DNA of 56,005 nt from Bdellovibrionales bacterium (GCA_023299885.1 JALZUS010000003.1:1-56005); one strand, 5' to 3'. Shown: positions 1 to 8,634, counted from the stretch's first letter. A program made the numbers and translations. Notes: generated by a model from the sequence alone, not told the origin.

Positions 1-506
1 GTTAAGTTGTCCGCCATTGCTAAACCTTGCGATTGTGGCACTGCCGATCCTAATGGGCCATTACTAAGATACACACCTTCTGGAAACAAATGAGACTCGC
101 CATGCCCTGTAAGCTGACTATTTATAGATCTAAAACCTTTTAGTTTATCAATACCTAAACCACCCCAATTATAATTGGCGCGTAAAGCATAAAGACCGTT
201 TTCACAATGGCCACCATCATTTACAAAGTGAAAAAGTTCATGCCATTCTTTCTTAGCTTTTTCAGCTTTATAAAACATATAAGCATGAGTGGCTGACATA
301 ATTTCTGCAAAAGCAGAAGGCCCACCAAAGTGACTAGCCGCTCCACCAAGTACAGCCTGCATATCCATCATAGAAACTAAAGCTCTTGTTGCTGTTGGGT
401 CTGCTAGCTTTAAAGCTGTCCCATCTACAAGACTAGCCTCTGTGAAATACTTTGGATGAGAAGCTGGGTTACCAGCAAGCTTTGTTTTACGCTCAATAGG
501 TTTCAT
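1..506 (-). CDS. Transketolase, N-terminal part (runs off the left edge)
   Basis: The 168 codons present correspond to the thiamine-diphosphate-binding N-terminal half of transketolase, which moves two-carbon units between sugar phosphates in the non-oxidative pentose phosphate pathway. The matching landmarks are a His in an S-H-F-G-G-P segment (family: SGHPG), G-L-Y-A-L followed by F-R-S-I-N-S-Q-L-T-G-H, and S-N-G-P-L-G-S-A-V-P-Q-S-Q-G-L-A (family: TGPLGQG). The ATG at 506 follows AAAAGGA about 6 nt upstream on the minus strand. The spacing inside the GHG..PEG region differs from the classical GHPE, so this may be an atypical transketolase subfamily. The C-terminal half lies outside the window. 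Confidence 0.8.
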   Translation of the reverse strand, partial: MKPIERKTKLAGNPASHPKYFTEASLVDGTALKLADPTATRALVSMMDMQAVLGGAASHFGGPSAFAEIMSATHAYMFYKAEKAKKEWHELFHFVNDGGHCENGLYALRANYNWGGLGIDKLKGFRSINSQLTGHGESHLFPEGVYLSNGPLGSAVPQSQGLAMADNL

Positions 507-713
507 AGGTTGTCCTTTTAGTTGTTCAATAATTATTATCACCCCAAAACCGCTAAATAAAGGCCAGAACGACTTATAAAGCTTCAACAGCTCACATCTA
601 TGCCTATAAATAGTGCTGCAAAAGCCCATCTTGCCCTAAAGGCCCTCGCATACTAGTCTGCTTTTCTAACCAGTTAGGCCGACTTTGGAGGTCTGAGACC
701 AGAGGAGAAAATT

Positions 714-1712
714 ATGGATTTAAAAAGTATTCCTAAAGTTGCATTGCATCGTCACCTAGAGCTATCAGTAAGGCATAGCACAATTAAAGAACTTGCCCCA
801 CAATTTGGCTTTGACGTTTCGACTCAAGAAAAATTTGCTGAAAAGTTTTTACTCACTGAACCTATGGCTGACCTTGGCAGCGCTTTAAGTAAATTCTTAG
901 ACACTCAAAAATTATTAGCCTCTGAAGAAATTTTAGAACGCTTGGCTTTTGAAGCTTGTGAAGACGCCGTTAACGAAGGTATTAAAATTTTAGAGCTACG
1001 CTACGCTCCTACATTTGTACGCTTAGGCCACGAAGACAAACTCACTTACGACCAAATCCATAAAGCTTTTGTTCGTGGTATAGAAAAAGCAGAAGCACAA
1101 TTTAATATTGCAGTTGGCTTAATCTGTATTGTTCAAAGAATTTTACCACTAGAAACTGCAGAAGAAATTATCGATTTTGCAATAGCCAACAAAGATACTT
1201 TTGTAGGTGTTGATTTAGCAGACAACGAAGTAGGCTTTGATTGTAAACCTTTTGCACCTTACTTTAAAAAAGCTAAAGAAGCGGGCCTTGGCATTACTAT
1301 CCATAGTGGCGAAGCTAATGTACCAGAAGCTCCTCAATATATTTTAGATGCTGTTAAAGAATTAGGAGCCACAAGAATTGGTCACGGAGTACAAATACAC
1401 AGAGACCAAGCGGTTATTGATTTTGCAAAAGAAAATAATATTACATTAGAGCTTTGCCCTACTAGTAACTGGCTAACCAATGCTACTGGCGAAACTAAAG
1501 ACCATCCATTTAGAAAGATTATGGAAGCCGGCGTTCGTACAACTATTAATACTGATGACCCTGGTATTTTTAATATTGATATGCTTCATGAGTATAAAGT
1601 TTTACAAGACCAACATGGTTTTACATTAGAAGAGTTTAATAAGTGTAATCAATTTGCTTACGAAGCTAGCTTTATCCCTGAAGAGAAAAAAGCTAAGGTT
1701 TGGAAGAGCTAG
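714..1712 (+). CDS. add: Adenosine deaminase family protein
   Basis: 332 aa, close to the normal length of bacterial adenosine deaminase, a zinc TIM-barrel enzyme that hydrolyses adenosine to inosine in purine salvage. The zinc/catalytic motifs are present: H-R-H at residues 12-14, H-S-G-E at 197-200, G-H-G-V at about 223, C-P-T-S-N at about 257, and N-T-D-D-P at 279-283. The first motif reads HRHLELS rather than the usual HxHLDGS, so the substrate range (adenosine, adenine or a futalosine-type nucleoside) is not certain. The classical Men pathway elsewhere in the window argues against aminofutalosine deaminase. An AGAGGAG Shine-Dalgarno sits about 7 nt before the ATG. It is a single gene with a hairpin terminator just after it. 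Confidence 0.82.
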   Translation: MDLKSIPKVALHRHLELSVRHSTIKELAPQFGFDVSTQEKFAEKFLLTEPMADLGSALSKFLDTQKLLASEEILERLAFEACEDAVNEGIKILELRYAPTFVRLGHEDKLTYDQIHKAFVRGIEKAEAQFNIAVGLICIVQRILPLETAEEIIDFAIANKDTFVGVDLADNEVGFDCKPFAPYFKKAKEAGLGITIHSGEANVPEAPQYILDAVKELGATRIGHGVQIHRDQAVIDFAKENNITLELCPTSNWLTNATGETKDHPFRKIMEAGVRTTINTDDPGIFNIDMLHEYKVLQDQHGFTLEEFNKCNQFAYEASFIPEEKKAKVWKS

Positions 1713-1720
1713 TAATAATC

Positions 1721-1751
1721 AAAAAAAGCCTTGTGATTCACACAAGGCTTT
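1721..1751. terminator. Bidirectional intrinsic terminator between add and a secreted-protein gene
   Basis: A perfect 11-bp stem (AAAGCCTTGTG at 1725-1735, its complement at 1741-1751) closes on a 5-nt loop. Seven A residues precede it, which give a U7 tract for the minus-strand transcript. On the plus strand the tail is weaker (TTTAAAATTTTA). It sits between two convergent genes. Confidence 0.85.
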
Positions 1752-1775
1752 AAAATTTTAAAATAAACTCAGTAT

Positions 1776-2342
1776 TTAATCTGTATGCGCAAACTCAATA
1801 TTTAAAACTGTTCCTGACTCTCTAAACACATAAAAATTATAATAAGCACAACTCGCAGAGTCTCCACCCTTAGCATCAGATTTTTTAGCATCAAAAATAT
1901 CTGAAATTACAGCCACAGTACTATCTTCTCGCATATACTTACTAAGCTTTTCACTAGCCTCTGAAGCATATTTACTGACACACTCATAAGAACTAAATCT
2001 ATCTTTATTCGCTTCTGAAACATGGCGCTTATAACTTCTAATTCCGCTCTTTTTACTTGTAGAATATTTTCTCTCGCAGCTCTCGTTTTCTTTTTTTAAT
2101 TTTTTAATAAAGAGACCCACATCAAAAGACTTAGCATTATAGGTGCCCACTCTGCTTCCACCATTGTAGCCACATTCACTCATTGCGTTTGCAATATCAG
2201 TAGCAATATTCTCAGGGTAAGTAATTCTCATAGACTCTTCGGACGATCCATTTTTTGCAGCCTGTAATAAAAGCAAAGAGGAAGCGTTTGAAACACTACT
2301 AAAACCAATCGTTGTTAATATTAATAAAAGTAGACTTCTCAT
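1776..2342 (-). CDS. Secreted protein of unknown function
   Basis: 188 aa from the ATG at 2342, chosen because AAGGAG lies 7 nt upstream; the open frame extends two codons further to a TTG. The N-terminus is a signal peptide (M-R-S-L-L-L-L-I-L-T-T-I-G-F, then a small-residue stretch ending N-A-S), so export to the periplasm or beyond is likely. The mature part is Lys/Ser/Glu-rich with five cysteines (near C-G-Y-N-G-G, E-S-C-E-R, Y-E-C-V and S-C-A-Y-Y) that could form disulfides. I recognise no family. It converges on add and shares its terminator. Confidence 0.65.
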   Translation of the reverse strand: MRSLLLLILTTIGFSSVSNASSLLLLQAAKNGSSEESMRITYPENIATDIANAMSECGYNGGSRVGTYNAKSFDVGLFIKKLKKENESCERKYSTSKKSGIRSYKRHVSEANKDRFSSYECVSKYASEASEKLSKYMREDSTVAVISDIFDAKKSDAKGGDSASCAYYNFYVFRESGTVLNIEFAHTD

Positions 2343-2407
2343 ATTCAAACTCCTTGATATAAAGTCAACATTATTAGCTTTAGAGATATGGAGGCAACCT
2401 ATGAGAG

Positions 2408-2845
2408 TTAAGTTGAAATATTTACCGCTTGCTTAAATTGGCTCATAAGCTCAGAAAGCTCTAAACCGCCAATCCTATCAGCGCCAGCCCACTCATGAAG
2501 CTTACGACCACCCCAATATTCTGTTGGGGTATTTTTGTATCTAGGCACTAAATGAATATGTAAATGATCTACCTGGTGGCCCAAATTAAACTGATACAGA
2601 TGCTCTGGCTTTAAAACTCTCATTATCGCCTTACCACCCATAGCTATTAATTGACCCATTTCCTGAGACTCTTCATCTGTTAGTTCTGCCACAGTAATAA
2701 TATGCCTTTTGGGCTCTATAAATAAGTGGCCGCGATAAACTTTTTGAGTGTCTTTGCTAATATTATAATGAGAAAGGTAGAAATATTTACCCTCATAAAT
2801 TACTGGAAACTCTGCTTTATGTTTTTCGCAAATGAGGCAACTCAT
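2408..2845 (-). CDS. HIT family protein (histidine triad hydrolase)
   Basis: 145 aa. The histidine-triad signature H-L-H-I-H-L-V-P lies near residues 114-121, preceded by the family's N-L-G-H-Q-V segment and by R-G-H-L-F-I-E-P-K-R-H in the central sheet. HIT proteins hydrolyse or transfer nucleotides, for example AMP-lysine, AMP-NH2 or Ap4A. An N-terminal CxxC (C3, C6) with a further His resembles the zinc site in some HIT proteins. The start ATG overlaps the stop of the ABC ATPase gene by 4 nt (2842-2845), so it is probably translated as the last gene of the thiBPQ-like operon. A link between HIT activity and thiamine uptake is not established. Confidence 0.85.
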   Translation of the reverse strand: MSCLICEKHKAEFPVIYEGKYFYLSHYNISKDTQKVYRGHLFIEPKRHIITVAELTDEESQEMGQLIAMGGKAIMRVLKPEHLYQFNLGHQVDHLHIHLVPRYKNTPTEYWGGRKLHEWAGADRIGGLELSELMSQFKQAVNIST

Positions 2846-3465
2846 ACTAGGCTTCCTTCTTTTAATTTCACTAAACCAATGGCTTCTTTTTCTATATCTG
2901 AGTATTCATGTGAAGCTATGAGCGCTGGGACATTATTTTCTTTTGCGTAAGCGCTAATAATTCTAAAAAGTTTTAATTTATTTTTTTCATCAAGTGCTGA
3001 AAAAGGCTCGTCCATAATGATAGCCTTTGGCTTGCCCGACAAAGCTCTTAATACAGAAAGTCTTTGCCTTTCACCACCAGACATATTTATGGCTTTTTTA
3101 TTATAACAATCATAAATACCTGCCTCTTCAAACCAATCTTTTAATTGGCTTTCTGGCAGCTTATAGTTTCTTGCATTGGCCGCAAACAAGCAGTTTTTTT
3201 CGGCTGTCATATGGTCAAATAAAATTACATCTTGAAAAACTACACCTAAGCCTTTTTCTTTAATGGGTTTGTTAGAAATATTATTACCATCAACCAGGCA
3301 TTCAAAGTCTGTACTCACCAAACTCAAGATAGAATTAATCAGCGTCGACTTTCCTGAGCCAGAGCTACCCACCAATAAAGTGATGCCACCTGATTTAATT
3401 TCAAGGCTATCAATAGCTAATTTAAAATCTCCAATTTTATAGTTTAAGTTTTTTATCGCTAACAT
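2842..3465 (-). CDS. thiQ: ABC transporter ATP-binding protein, ThiQ-like
   Basis: 207 aa, typical of the compact ThiQ-type ATPases. Walker A is G-S-S-G-S-G-K-S-T at residues 33-41, the Q-loop is F-Q-D-V at 77-80, the signature S-G-G-E-R-Q is at 129-134, Walker B I-I-M-D-E-P is at 149-154, and the switch His is H186. It would energise uptake through the permease encoded just upstream, whose 3' end overlaps it by 29 nt. The ThiQ assignment rests mainly on the neighbouring ThiB-like binding protein and fused permease; the ATPase alone could serve another substrate. Confidence 0.78.
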   Translation of the reverse strand: MLAIKNLNYKIGDFKLAIDSLEIKSGGITLLVGSSGSGKSTLINSILSLVSTDFECLVDGNNISNKPIKEKGLGVVFQDVILFDHMTAEKNCLFAANARNYKLPESQLKDWFEEAGIYDCYNKKAINMSGGERQRLSVLRALSGKPKAIIMDEPFSALDEKNKLKLFRIISAYAKENNVPALIASHEYSDIEKEAIGLVKLKEGSLV

Positions 3466-4795
3466 AAGCTAAACTCCAAAATAGGCCAGCTGTTAAGCCA
3501 CCCACTAGTAATAAAAGTAATACGGTAAAGGCTCCAAGCTCTACTTTATAAGAAGACAATACCGTTTTAGAAAACAAAGCTAGAGTAAAATCATTATAAG
3601 ATAAAAACGAAGATACACCAAAGTCCCCCGCCGTCCAAAGCGCTGCAAACGCACCCGCTTTTAAAGCCATTGGCAAAGCTCGCCTCACATAAACAGGCAT
3701 CCACATTTGAAGAGTATTAGAACCCAAGAATAAACCCGATTGATGGGTTTTAAAATGCTCCTGCCAAAAAGATTCAGCAGTGTATCTTATCAAGTGAGGC
3801 AAAAAGAGCAGCGACAAAACAATAGTAATTTTAAAAGCTGCAAACCATTGGCTTATGGGCCCAATTGGATAAATAAGTAATGACAATAATATAGAGCTTG
3901 GCGCCACTACACCCAATAAAAACTTTCTCGTTTTTAATAATGGGTAAAGCAAACCAGCTGTCAAAAAAAAGAGCACTATCAACAAGCCTACAGCTAAAGA
4001 CAAACCAGCTGTCTTTAAACTTAAAAAGCTTAAACTACTAATAAGATCACTGTCTAAATATGAAAATGCTTTTGCCGATAATCCTTCTTTTAATACTGAA
4101 GACAGTAAGTAAAGTGAAGCCACCACCGGCACTATAAGCCCAATGCGCACACCAAAAGAAGAGATATCATAACTTTTAGAAGTTACACTTTGTTTTTTAT
4201 TTCTTAGCAATACAAAAGACAACACAAGCACTATTAAAAACTGTAATAAGGCCAGTAGCGACGCAAGCCCATAATTAGACTTAATTTTAACAGCGTCATA
4301 AATTGCTATTTCCATACTATAGCTAGCCCCATCAAAAAATAAAGGTACAGACAAACTAGTAAATGAAAGCGCAAAAATCATAAAAAACAAAACAAGCACC
4401 TGATACCTTAAGTCATAATAAAAAATAGCCACTAAAGATTTCAACTGTGAAGCCCCTTCAAACAAAGAAAGCTGTAATTTACCCGAAGCCTCTTTTTGCA
4501 TAAGGTAGTAAATACCCATAGAAGCGACTCCAATATTAAGCAGTATATGAGCTGAAACCGTCTGTAAAAACCCAGAGTACTTGCCCGCAAAAGTAAACCA
4601 CTCCATAACAGCAATAATAACCACTAAGGTTGGAAGCATATTGGGAAGTAGATAAATAAAACTAAAAATGCTTTTATTTTTATTATTTTTTATAGATGCA
4701 ATACCTAAAGCACCAATAAAGCCAAAAACAATAGCAATGCTAGCACTTAAAAAAGCTTGAGCTGTATTAAGGCTAACTATCCCAAAAATATCCAT
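3437..4795 (-). CDS. thiP: ABC transporter permease with two fused permease halves, ThiP-like
   Basis: 452 aa integral membrane protein with about 11-12 hydrophobic segments. As in ThiP and the iron permeases FbpB/AfuB, it is a tandem of two permease domains, so one polypeptide replaces the usual permease dimer. It is somewhat shorter than ThiP (about 530 aa). The order binding protein, fused permease, ATPase (2-nt gap upstream, 29-nt overlap downstream) is the thiBPQ order. The second EAA-type loop is near Q-M-W-M-P-V-Y-V-R-R-A-L-P, where Gly is expected in the canonical motif. Substrate is inferred from the binding protein. Confidence 0.75.
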   Translation of the reverse strand: MDIFGIVSLNTAQAFLSASIAIVFGFIGALGIASIKNNKNKSIFSFIYLLPNMLPTLVVIIAVMEWFTFAGKYSGFLQTVSAHILLNIGVASMGIYYLMQKEASGKLQLSLFEGASQLKSLVAIFYYDLRYQVLVLFFMIFALSFTSLSVPLFFDGASYSMEIAIYDAVKIKSNYGLASLLALLQFLIVLVLSFVLLRNKKQSVTSKSYDISSFGVRIGLIVPVVASLYLLSSVLKEGLSAKAFSYLDSDLISSLSFLSLKTAGLSLAVGLLIVLFFLTAGLLYPLLKTRKFLLGVVAPSSILLSLLIYPIGPISQWFAAFKITIVLSLLFLPHLIRYTAESFWQEHFKTHQSGLFLGSNTLQMWMPVYVRRALPMALKAGAFAALWTAGDFGVSSFLSYNDFTLALFSKTVLSSYKVELGAFTVLLLLLVGGLTAGLFWSLAYVSDKKLKL

Positions 4796-4797
4796 TA

Positions 4798-5799
4798 CTA
4801 CTTATTATTATTCCAAAATTGAAATGCTTCAGACTTTACTTTTGTAACTTCATGCCAATCAGGCCTAAGCTTTAGCTTTGGTAGTTTTTCAAAATCTGCA
4901 TCAGCTTCTACATTTTTAACAACAGGGAACATATAGTTTTTATTACGTATAAACTTTTGAGCCCTTGGCGTAAGCATATACCTCATAAACTTTTTTGCGA
5001 CCTGACAGTTTTTACAAGTTGCTGGCACGCCCATATATTCTACTTGGTAAGGGTGCCCCTCTTCTATTACAGCCACATTATGTGAAAAATCTTTCTCCTC
5101 TTTCATATGATAAATAAGAGAAGTTAAATAAGAGAATGTAGCTTTCACTTTACCTTTTTGAAAAAGACCATAAGACTTAGACCAACCAGGCGCTACATTA
5201 GAAGGCCTTTCTTTTAGTGGTGAATTTTCAGACTTATAACCCCACAATAAAAACTGAATACCTGCAGTACTGTAATTAGGGCCCGGGATGCTTAAGCTAT
5301 TTTTATAAACATCATAAGCTTGGTTAAATGTTTTGTAGGTTTTTGGATTTTCAGATTCTTCAATAAAAGTCATAGGCGCCCAGTTGTAAGCCACTAACCC
5401 GTCTTTTGATATATTTTTAAAATCATCTATAAAATCAACGTCATATAAGCTGGGCTCATCCCATTTAAAATTAGCAAGTGCTTCATCAAAAGAAAATTGG
5501 TCTAAGCCCACAACAAAATCTATTTCTTTTAATTGTTTCAGTTGGCGCAACATAACTGACGACTCTTCAGCTTTAATAAATTCAACTACGCAGTTACATT
5601 CCTTTTGAAATTCTTTAATTAACGACGGACCCGGGCCAAAATTCCCCATAAATGTTGGGTACGTTAAAACTTTTAATCTTGGGCGCTCTGGCTGATTAGA
5701 GTGATCTAATCTATGAAAAGACCATAAAGTAATCGCCAAGAAGGCCACTGATGTAATAACTACTACAAAGAATAACAATTTTTTTTGTGCTGAACTCAT
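4798..5799 (-). CDS. thiB: Thiamine-type ABC transporter substrate-binding protein, ThiB-like
   Basis: 333 aa. Segments that match my memory of E. coli ThiB include G-P-G-P-S near residue 56, E-C-N-C, G-L-D-Q, G-W-S-K-S-Y-G-L-F-Q-K-G, Y-L-T-S-L-I-Y-H-M-K-E-E, E-G-H-P-Y-Q-V-E and the C-terminal K-F-M-R-Y-M-L-T-P, N-Y-M-F-P-V. Thiamine or thiamine (di)phosphate in the periplasm is therefore the likely ligand. The N-terminus is a hydrophobic segment (residues 8-27) without an obvious signal-peptidase or lipobox site, so the protein may stay anchored to the inner membrane. It is the first gene of a four-gene minus-strand operon. The 64-bp spacer to elbB holds no recognisable TPP riboswitch. Confidence 0.75.
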   Translation of the reverse strand: MSSAQKKLLFFVVVITSVAFLAITLWSFHRLDHSNQPERPRLKVLTYPTFMGNFGPGPSLIKEFQKECNCVVEFIKAEESSVMLRQLKQLKEIDFVVGLDQFSFDEALANFKWDEPSLYDVDFIDDFKNISKDGLVAYNWAPMTFIEESENPKTYKTFNQAYDVYKNSLSIPGPNYSTAGIQFLLWGYKSENSPLKERPSNVAPGWSKSYGLFQKGKVKATFSYLTSLIYHMKEEKDFSHNVAVIEEGHPYQVEYMGVPATCKNCQVAKKFMRYMLTPRAQKFIRNKNYMFPVVKNVEADADFEKLPKLKLRPDWHEVTKVKSEAFQFWNNNK

Positions 5800-5863
5800 A
5801 GCCCCTTTTACAATTTGACAGATAAGACTTCAAATGATTATTAGGGTTATATAAGGAGCAATT

Positions 5864-6514
5864 ATGAGAAAATTTGCAGTTGTACTATCTGGTTGTGGTT
5901 ATTTAGATGGGTCTGCCATCACAGAGGCTGTCAGCACCTACATAGCTCTTTCTGAGCTAGGCGCTCATTATGAAAGCTTTGCTCCTAACTCTGACTTTAG
6001 CTCTGCAAATCACAGCGACAATACCTCATCTGAAAACAGAAACGCCCTTACTGAGTCTGCCAGAATCACTCGTGGCCAAACAAAACCACTAGCCGATTTA
6101 AAACCTGAAAATTTTGATGCCCTTATTTTACCTGGTGGCTTTGGCGCTGCTCTTAACTTATCGACTTGGGGCACTGAAGGCTCTAAATGTAGTGTTAACG
6201 AAACCTTATCTTCTATAATTAAAAATTTTCATGAAGACTCTAAACCTATTGGCGCTATTTGTATTGCACCCGCTATCGTAGCAAAAGTTTTAGGAAAACA
6301 TGAAGTCGCACTCACTATTGGCAATGATAAAGCTACCGCCACTGAAATTGAAAAAACAGGGGCCCTTCATGAGGACTGTGATGTTGCCGACTATGTTACT
6401 GACCGTGAAAATAAAATTGTAACCACACCAGCCTACATGTACGGTGATGCCAAACCTAGCGAAGTCTTCAAAGGCATTACTGGCTTAGTTAAAGAACTTT
6501 TTGAAATGGCTTAG
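5864..6514 (+). CDS. elbB: ElbB-like DJ-1/PfpI superfamily glyoxalase
   Basis: 216 aa, the same length as E. coli ElbB. Matching segments are V-L-S-G-C-G-Y-L-D-G-S at the N-terminus, S-F-A-P-N, A-R-I-T-R-G, L-I-L-P-G-G-F-G-A-A, I-C-I-A-P-A with the nucleophile Cys at about residue 133, and I-V-T-T-P-A-Y-M near the C-terminus. The family has glyoxalase III-type activity in vitro and was named for a link to isoprenoid synthesis; its physiological substrate is uncertain. An AAGGAG Shine-Dalgarno precedes the ATG. It is divergent from thiB, and its stop codon overlaps the convergent crotonase gene by 4 nt. Confidence 0.88.
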   Translation: MRKFAVVLSGCGYLDGSAITEAVSTYIALSELGAHYESFAPNSDFSSANHSDNTSSENRNALTESARITRGQTKPLADLKPENFDALILPGGFGAALNLSTWGTEGSKCSVNETLSSIIKNFHEDSKPIGAICIAPAIVAKVLGKHEVALTIGNDKATATEIEKTGALHEDCDVADYVTDRENKIVTTPAYMYGDAKPSEVFKGITGLVKELFEMA

Positions 6515-7194
6515 ATTTTAAGAGTATTTAAAATACTTAAATGTTCTTTTGACCACCATAAAGATTCAAATAGCTCTACTTCTTTTACGTAATCTAGCTT
6601 CTGCTTTGGTGCGTGAGAGCCATCAAAAGAAATTTCATCAACAGATTCAACAACTTTATCCACAAAACCATATTCTATAGCTTTTTGTGGACTAAAAATT
6701 TCTGTACTTTTAATAAGTTTTTTTAGCAAAGCCGCATCTACCTTTTGAGACCAGCGTGTAAAGCCTCCCCAGCCTGTAGATAAGTTTTGCTTAGACTGCC
6801 AAAAAGCTATCTTTACATCCGGTAAAGCGACCACTTTATCAAAACAGCTTAAAACTTCTAAACCACCACCATAAACATCACCATCAAGATAAGCTATTTT
6901 TTGGTGCTTAAACATATAAAGCGCATCTAGTGCCTCTAGTATTTTTCTATTAATGGCAACGCCCTGCTTTTTAGTTGTTAGCTTTTTATAGGCTTTCAAA
7001 TCACCACCGGCACAAAAGATATTACGCTTTGGTGCACGCCCTGCAGACTGCCATAGCACTGGCTTTAGAGGCAGTTGTTTTAAAAGCTCTAGCAGCTCTT
7101 CTGCCGGCCCTTGGCCAAAGCTATTAGCCGCCTTAGTATTATCAAAAATTAGCTCGGTGTAATTTTCTTTTTCTGTAAATTTAAAAAACTTCAT
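6511..7194 (-). CDS. Enoyl-CoA hydratase/isomerase (crotonase) superfamily protein, one catalytic Glu missing
   Basis: 227 aa, slightly short for the crotonase fold (about 260). The oxyanion-hole segment F-C-A-G-G-D-L is at residues 60-66 and the second glycine loop G-G-G-L-E at 109-113. E113 corresponds to the first catalytic Glu of enoyl-CoA hydratase (E144 in the rat enzyme). The second (E164, in the context FGQPE) aligns with K135 in F-W-Q-S-K, so normal hydration of enoyl-CoA is doubtful. An isomerase, hydrolase or non-catalytic role is more likely. Its start codon overlaps the stop of the DUF457 gene by one base (TAATG), so the two are translationally linked. Confidence 0.78.
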   Translation of the reverse strand: MKFFKFTEKENYTELIFDNTKAANSFGQGPAEELLELLKQLPLKPVLWQSAGRAPKRNIFCAGGDLKAYKKLTTKKQGVAINRKILEALDALYMFKHQKIAYLDGDVYGGGLEVLSCFDKVVALPDVKIAFWQSKQNLSTGWGGFTRWSQKVDAALLKKLIKSTEIFSPQKAIEYGFVDKVVESVDEISFDGSHAPKQKLDYVKEVELFESLWWSKEHLSILNTLKI

Positions 7195-8213
7195 TACTTA
7201 GTTTTCCCTAATAGCATATTAAAAAAAGCATTTTTTTCTCTATCAGACCTTAATGAAACATGCTCTACATGGCTGCCTGGTTTATCCAAAAATAAACGCA
7301 TACCCCATAGCCCTGTAGTCGAATTTGGCAATACTGAATAACGCATATCTATTAGGACACCGTCCTCACTAACAGAAACCCACTGATCGCTAAACCAACT
7401 AAATATTTTAATATCTCTGTACTGCAAACTATCCTTAGGTAAATGAGAGGCATCCCTGTCCAATACAAAGAGTTTTGCAGAGCTCCCTTTAATAACTTTT
7501 GTTTTTAAAGCTATCCTGGCTGCATCTACATAAACTTTATCTTTATGCTGATACATCGTTCTCCATAAAATAATATTCCCCAAAGATGGTTTTGCTGTAA
7601 CTCTTGCTGGAGAATGCCCCCTAACAATAGCTTGCTTTATTGTAACCTCTTTTGCCCGCTGATGCTGAAACAATCCTAGCATCATATAAACACAACAATA
7701 TGCTAAACCTATTTTAGCCCATTTATTATTTTTTTTAAAATAAGCTAAGGCTACAAAAATTATTAATGGAAATGTAAACAAGGGGTCAATAATGGAAATG
7801 CTATTCCAGGCAATGCGCTTATAACTAAAGGGCCACAGCAACATGGTGCCATAGGATGTGCAGGCATCTAAAATGGCATGCGAGGCATAACCAAAAAAAG
7901 AAAACTTATATAAATCCTTAAAAGACATATATTTTTTAGCAAACACCCATAAAAATAAAGCGCATAACAAAGCACCTATAGGAATAAAAACTAAGGAATG
8001 CGTAAAATGCCTATGGTACAAATACCCAAACATAGGATCTGTGGCCGACCTAAAAAACACATCAAAGTCAGGTGCTGTACCCGCAAAAAAGCCCACTAAA
8101 GTAGCTTTTTTTATATAGCTAGCCCTAGATTCTGAAGCCTGCGAAAAGCCCCCGCCTATTATCAATTGTGAAATTGAGTCCATATCAGAAGCAATATAAT
8201 ACGTTTTAAGCAC
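7194..8213 (-). CDS. DUF457-type membrane-bound predicted metal-dependent hydrolase
   Basis: 339 aa with four to five transmembrane segments in the first 180 residues. The family pattern is clear: M-D-S-I-S-Q-L-I-I-G-G, then P-D-F-D-V, H-R-H-F-T-H-S near residue 79, H-A-I-L-D-A-C-T-S-Y-G-T and W-N-S-I-S-I-I-D-P. These His/Asp residues sit at membrane interfaces in the YdjM/YfhP-like family and resemble phospholipase C-type metal sites; no activity is proven. The C-terminal soluble part (about 160 aa) is extra. The start is a GTG at 8213 with AAGGG upstream; an in-frame ATG at 8183 gives the conventional family start but has no Shine-Dalgarno. Confidence 0.75.
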   Translation of the reverse strand: MLKTYYIASDMDSISQLIIGGGFSQASESRASYIKKATLVGFFAGTAPDFDVFFRSATDPMFGYLYHRHFTHSLVFIPIGALLCALFLWVFAKKYMSFKDLYKFSFFGYASHAILDACTSYGTMLLWPFSYKRIAWNSISIIDPLFTFPLIIFVALAYFKKNNKWAKIGLAYCCVYMMLGLFQHQRAKEVTIKQAIVRGHSPARVTAKPSLGNIILWRTMYQHKDKVYVDAARIALKTKVIKGSSAKLFVLDRDASHLPKDSLQYRDIKIFSWFSDQWVSVSEDGVLIDMRYSVLPNSTTGLWGMRLFLDKPGSHVEHVSLRSDREKNAFFNMLLGKTK

Positions 8214-8306
8214 CTATACACCCTTAAATGCCTGTAAAGATTTCGTGATATCTATGAATAAATAATGCGCTATGTCATATTATCCAAACACAAGGAGCCT
8301 ATTAAA

Positions 8307-8588
8307 ATGTTACGACTTAGCCTTATTCTTATATTTGCACTAGGCATAGCCCAGCTGGCCAATACTAGTGATGTTGGTAGCTATGGACAGGCTTCAATCA
8401 ATAAAGCCATCAATATGAAACTAGAAACTAAAAAGACAGCTATAAATAAAGTGTTTGTTTCTGAAGAAGACATTGCTCAAGAAATTACTCGTGCTTTTAA
8501 AGATGGGCGTAAAATTAATAAACAATTAATAGAAAACTATAACCAAACTCTAGGCTCATGCGAAATTGATTTTAGCTGCGTGAAGTAA
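8307..8588 (+). CDS. Small exported protein of unknown function
   Basis: 93 aa from the ATG at 8307, selected because AAGGAG (8292-8297) lies 9 nt upstream; the frame is open back to 8265. The first 18 residues (M-L-R-L-S-L-I-L-I-F-A-L-G) form a signal peptide or anchor. The rest is charged and ends with a C-x5-C pair (C-E-I-D-F-S-C). No family is recognised. It is divergent from the DUF457 gene and convergent with the pilin. Confidence 0.6.
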   Translation: MLRLSLILIFALGIAQLANTSDVGSYGQASINKAINMKLETKKTAINKVFVSEEDIAQEITRAFKDGRKINKQLIENYNQTLGSCEIDFSCVK

Positions 8589-8607
8589 TTAAAAGTTAAT
8601 CAAAAAA

Positions 8608-8619
8608 AGCCTGGCACCT
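8608..8619. repeat. 12-bp direct repeat, copy 1 (AGCCTGGCACCT)
   Basis: Identical to 9414-9425. Both copies follow an A-rich tract (CAAAAAAA here, TCAAAAAGT in copy 2) and together they bracket the pilin gene and its upstream inverted repeat. They could be members of a dispersed genomic repeat family or the ends of an insertion. Confidence 0.6.
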
Positions 8620-8634
8620 TAGCTGCAAGATAGA

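Noticed and set aside
5800-5863. TPP riboswitch before thiB
   Set aside because: The 64-bp divergent spacer is too short and contains no recognisable CUGAGA/thi-box elements.
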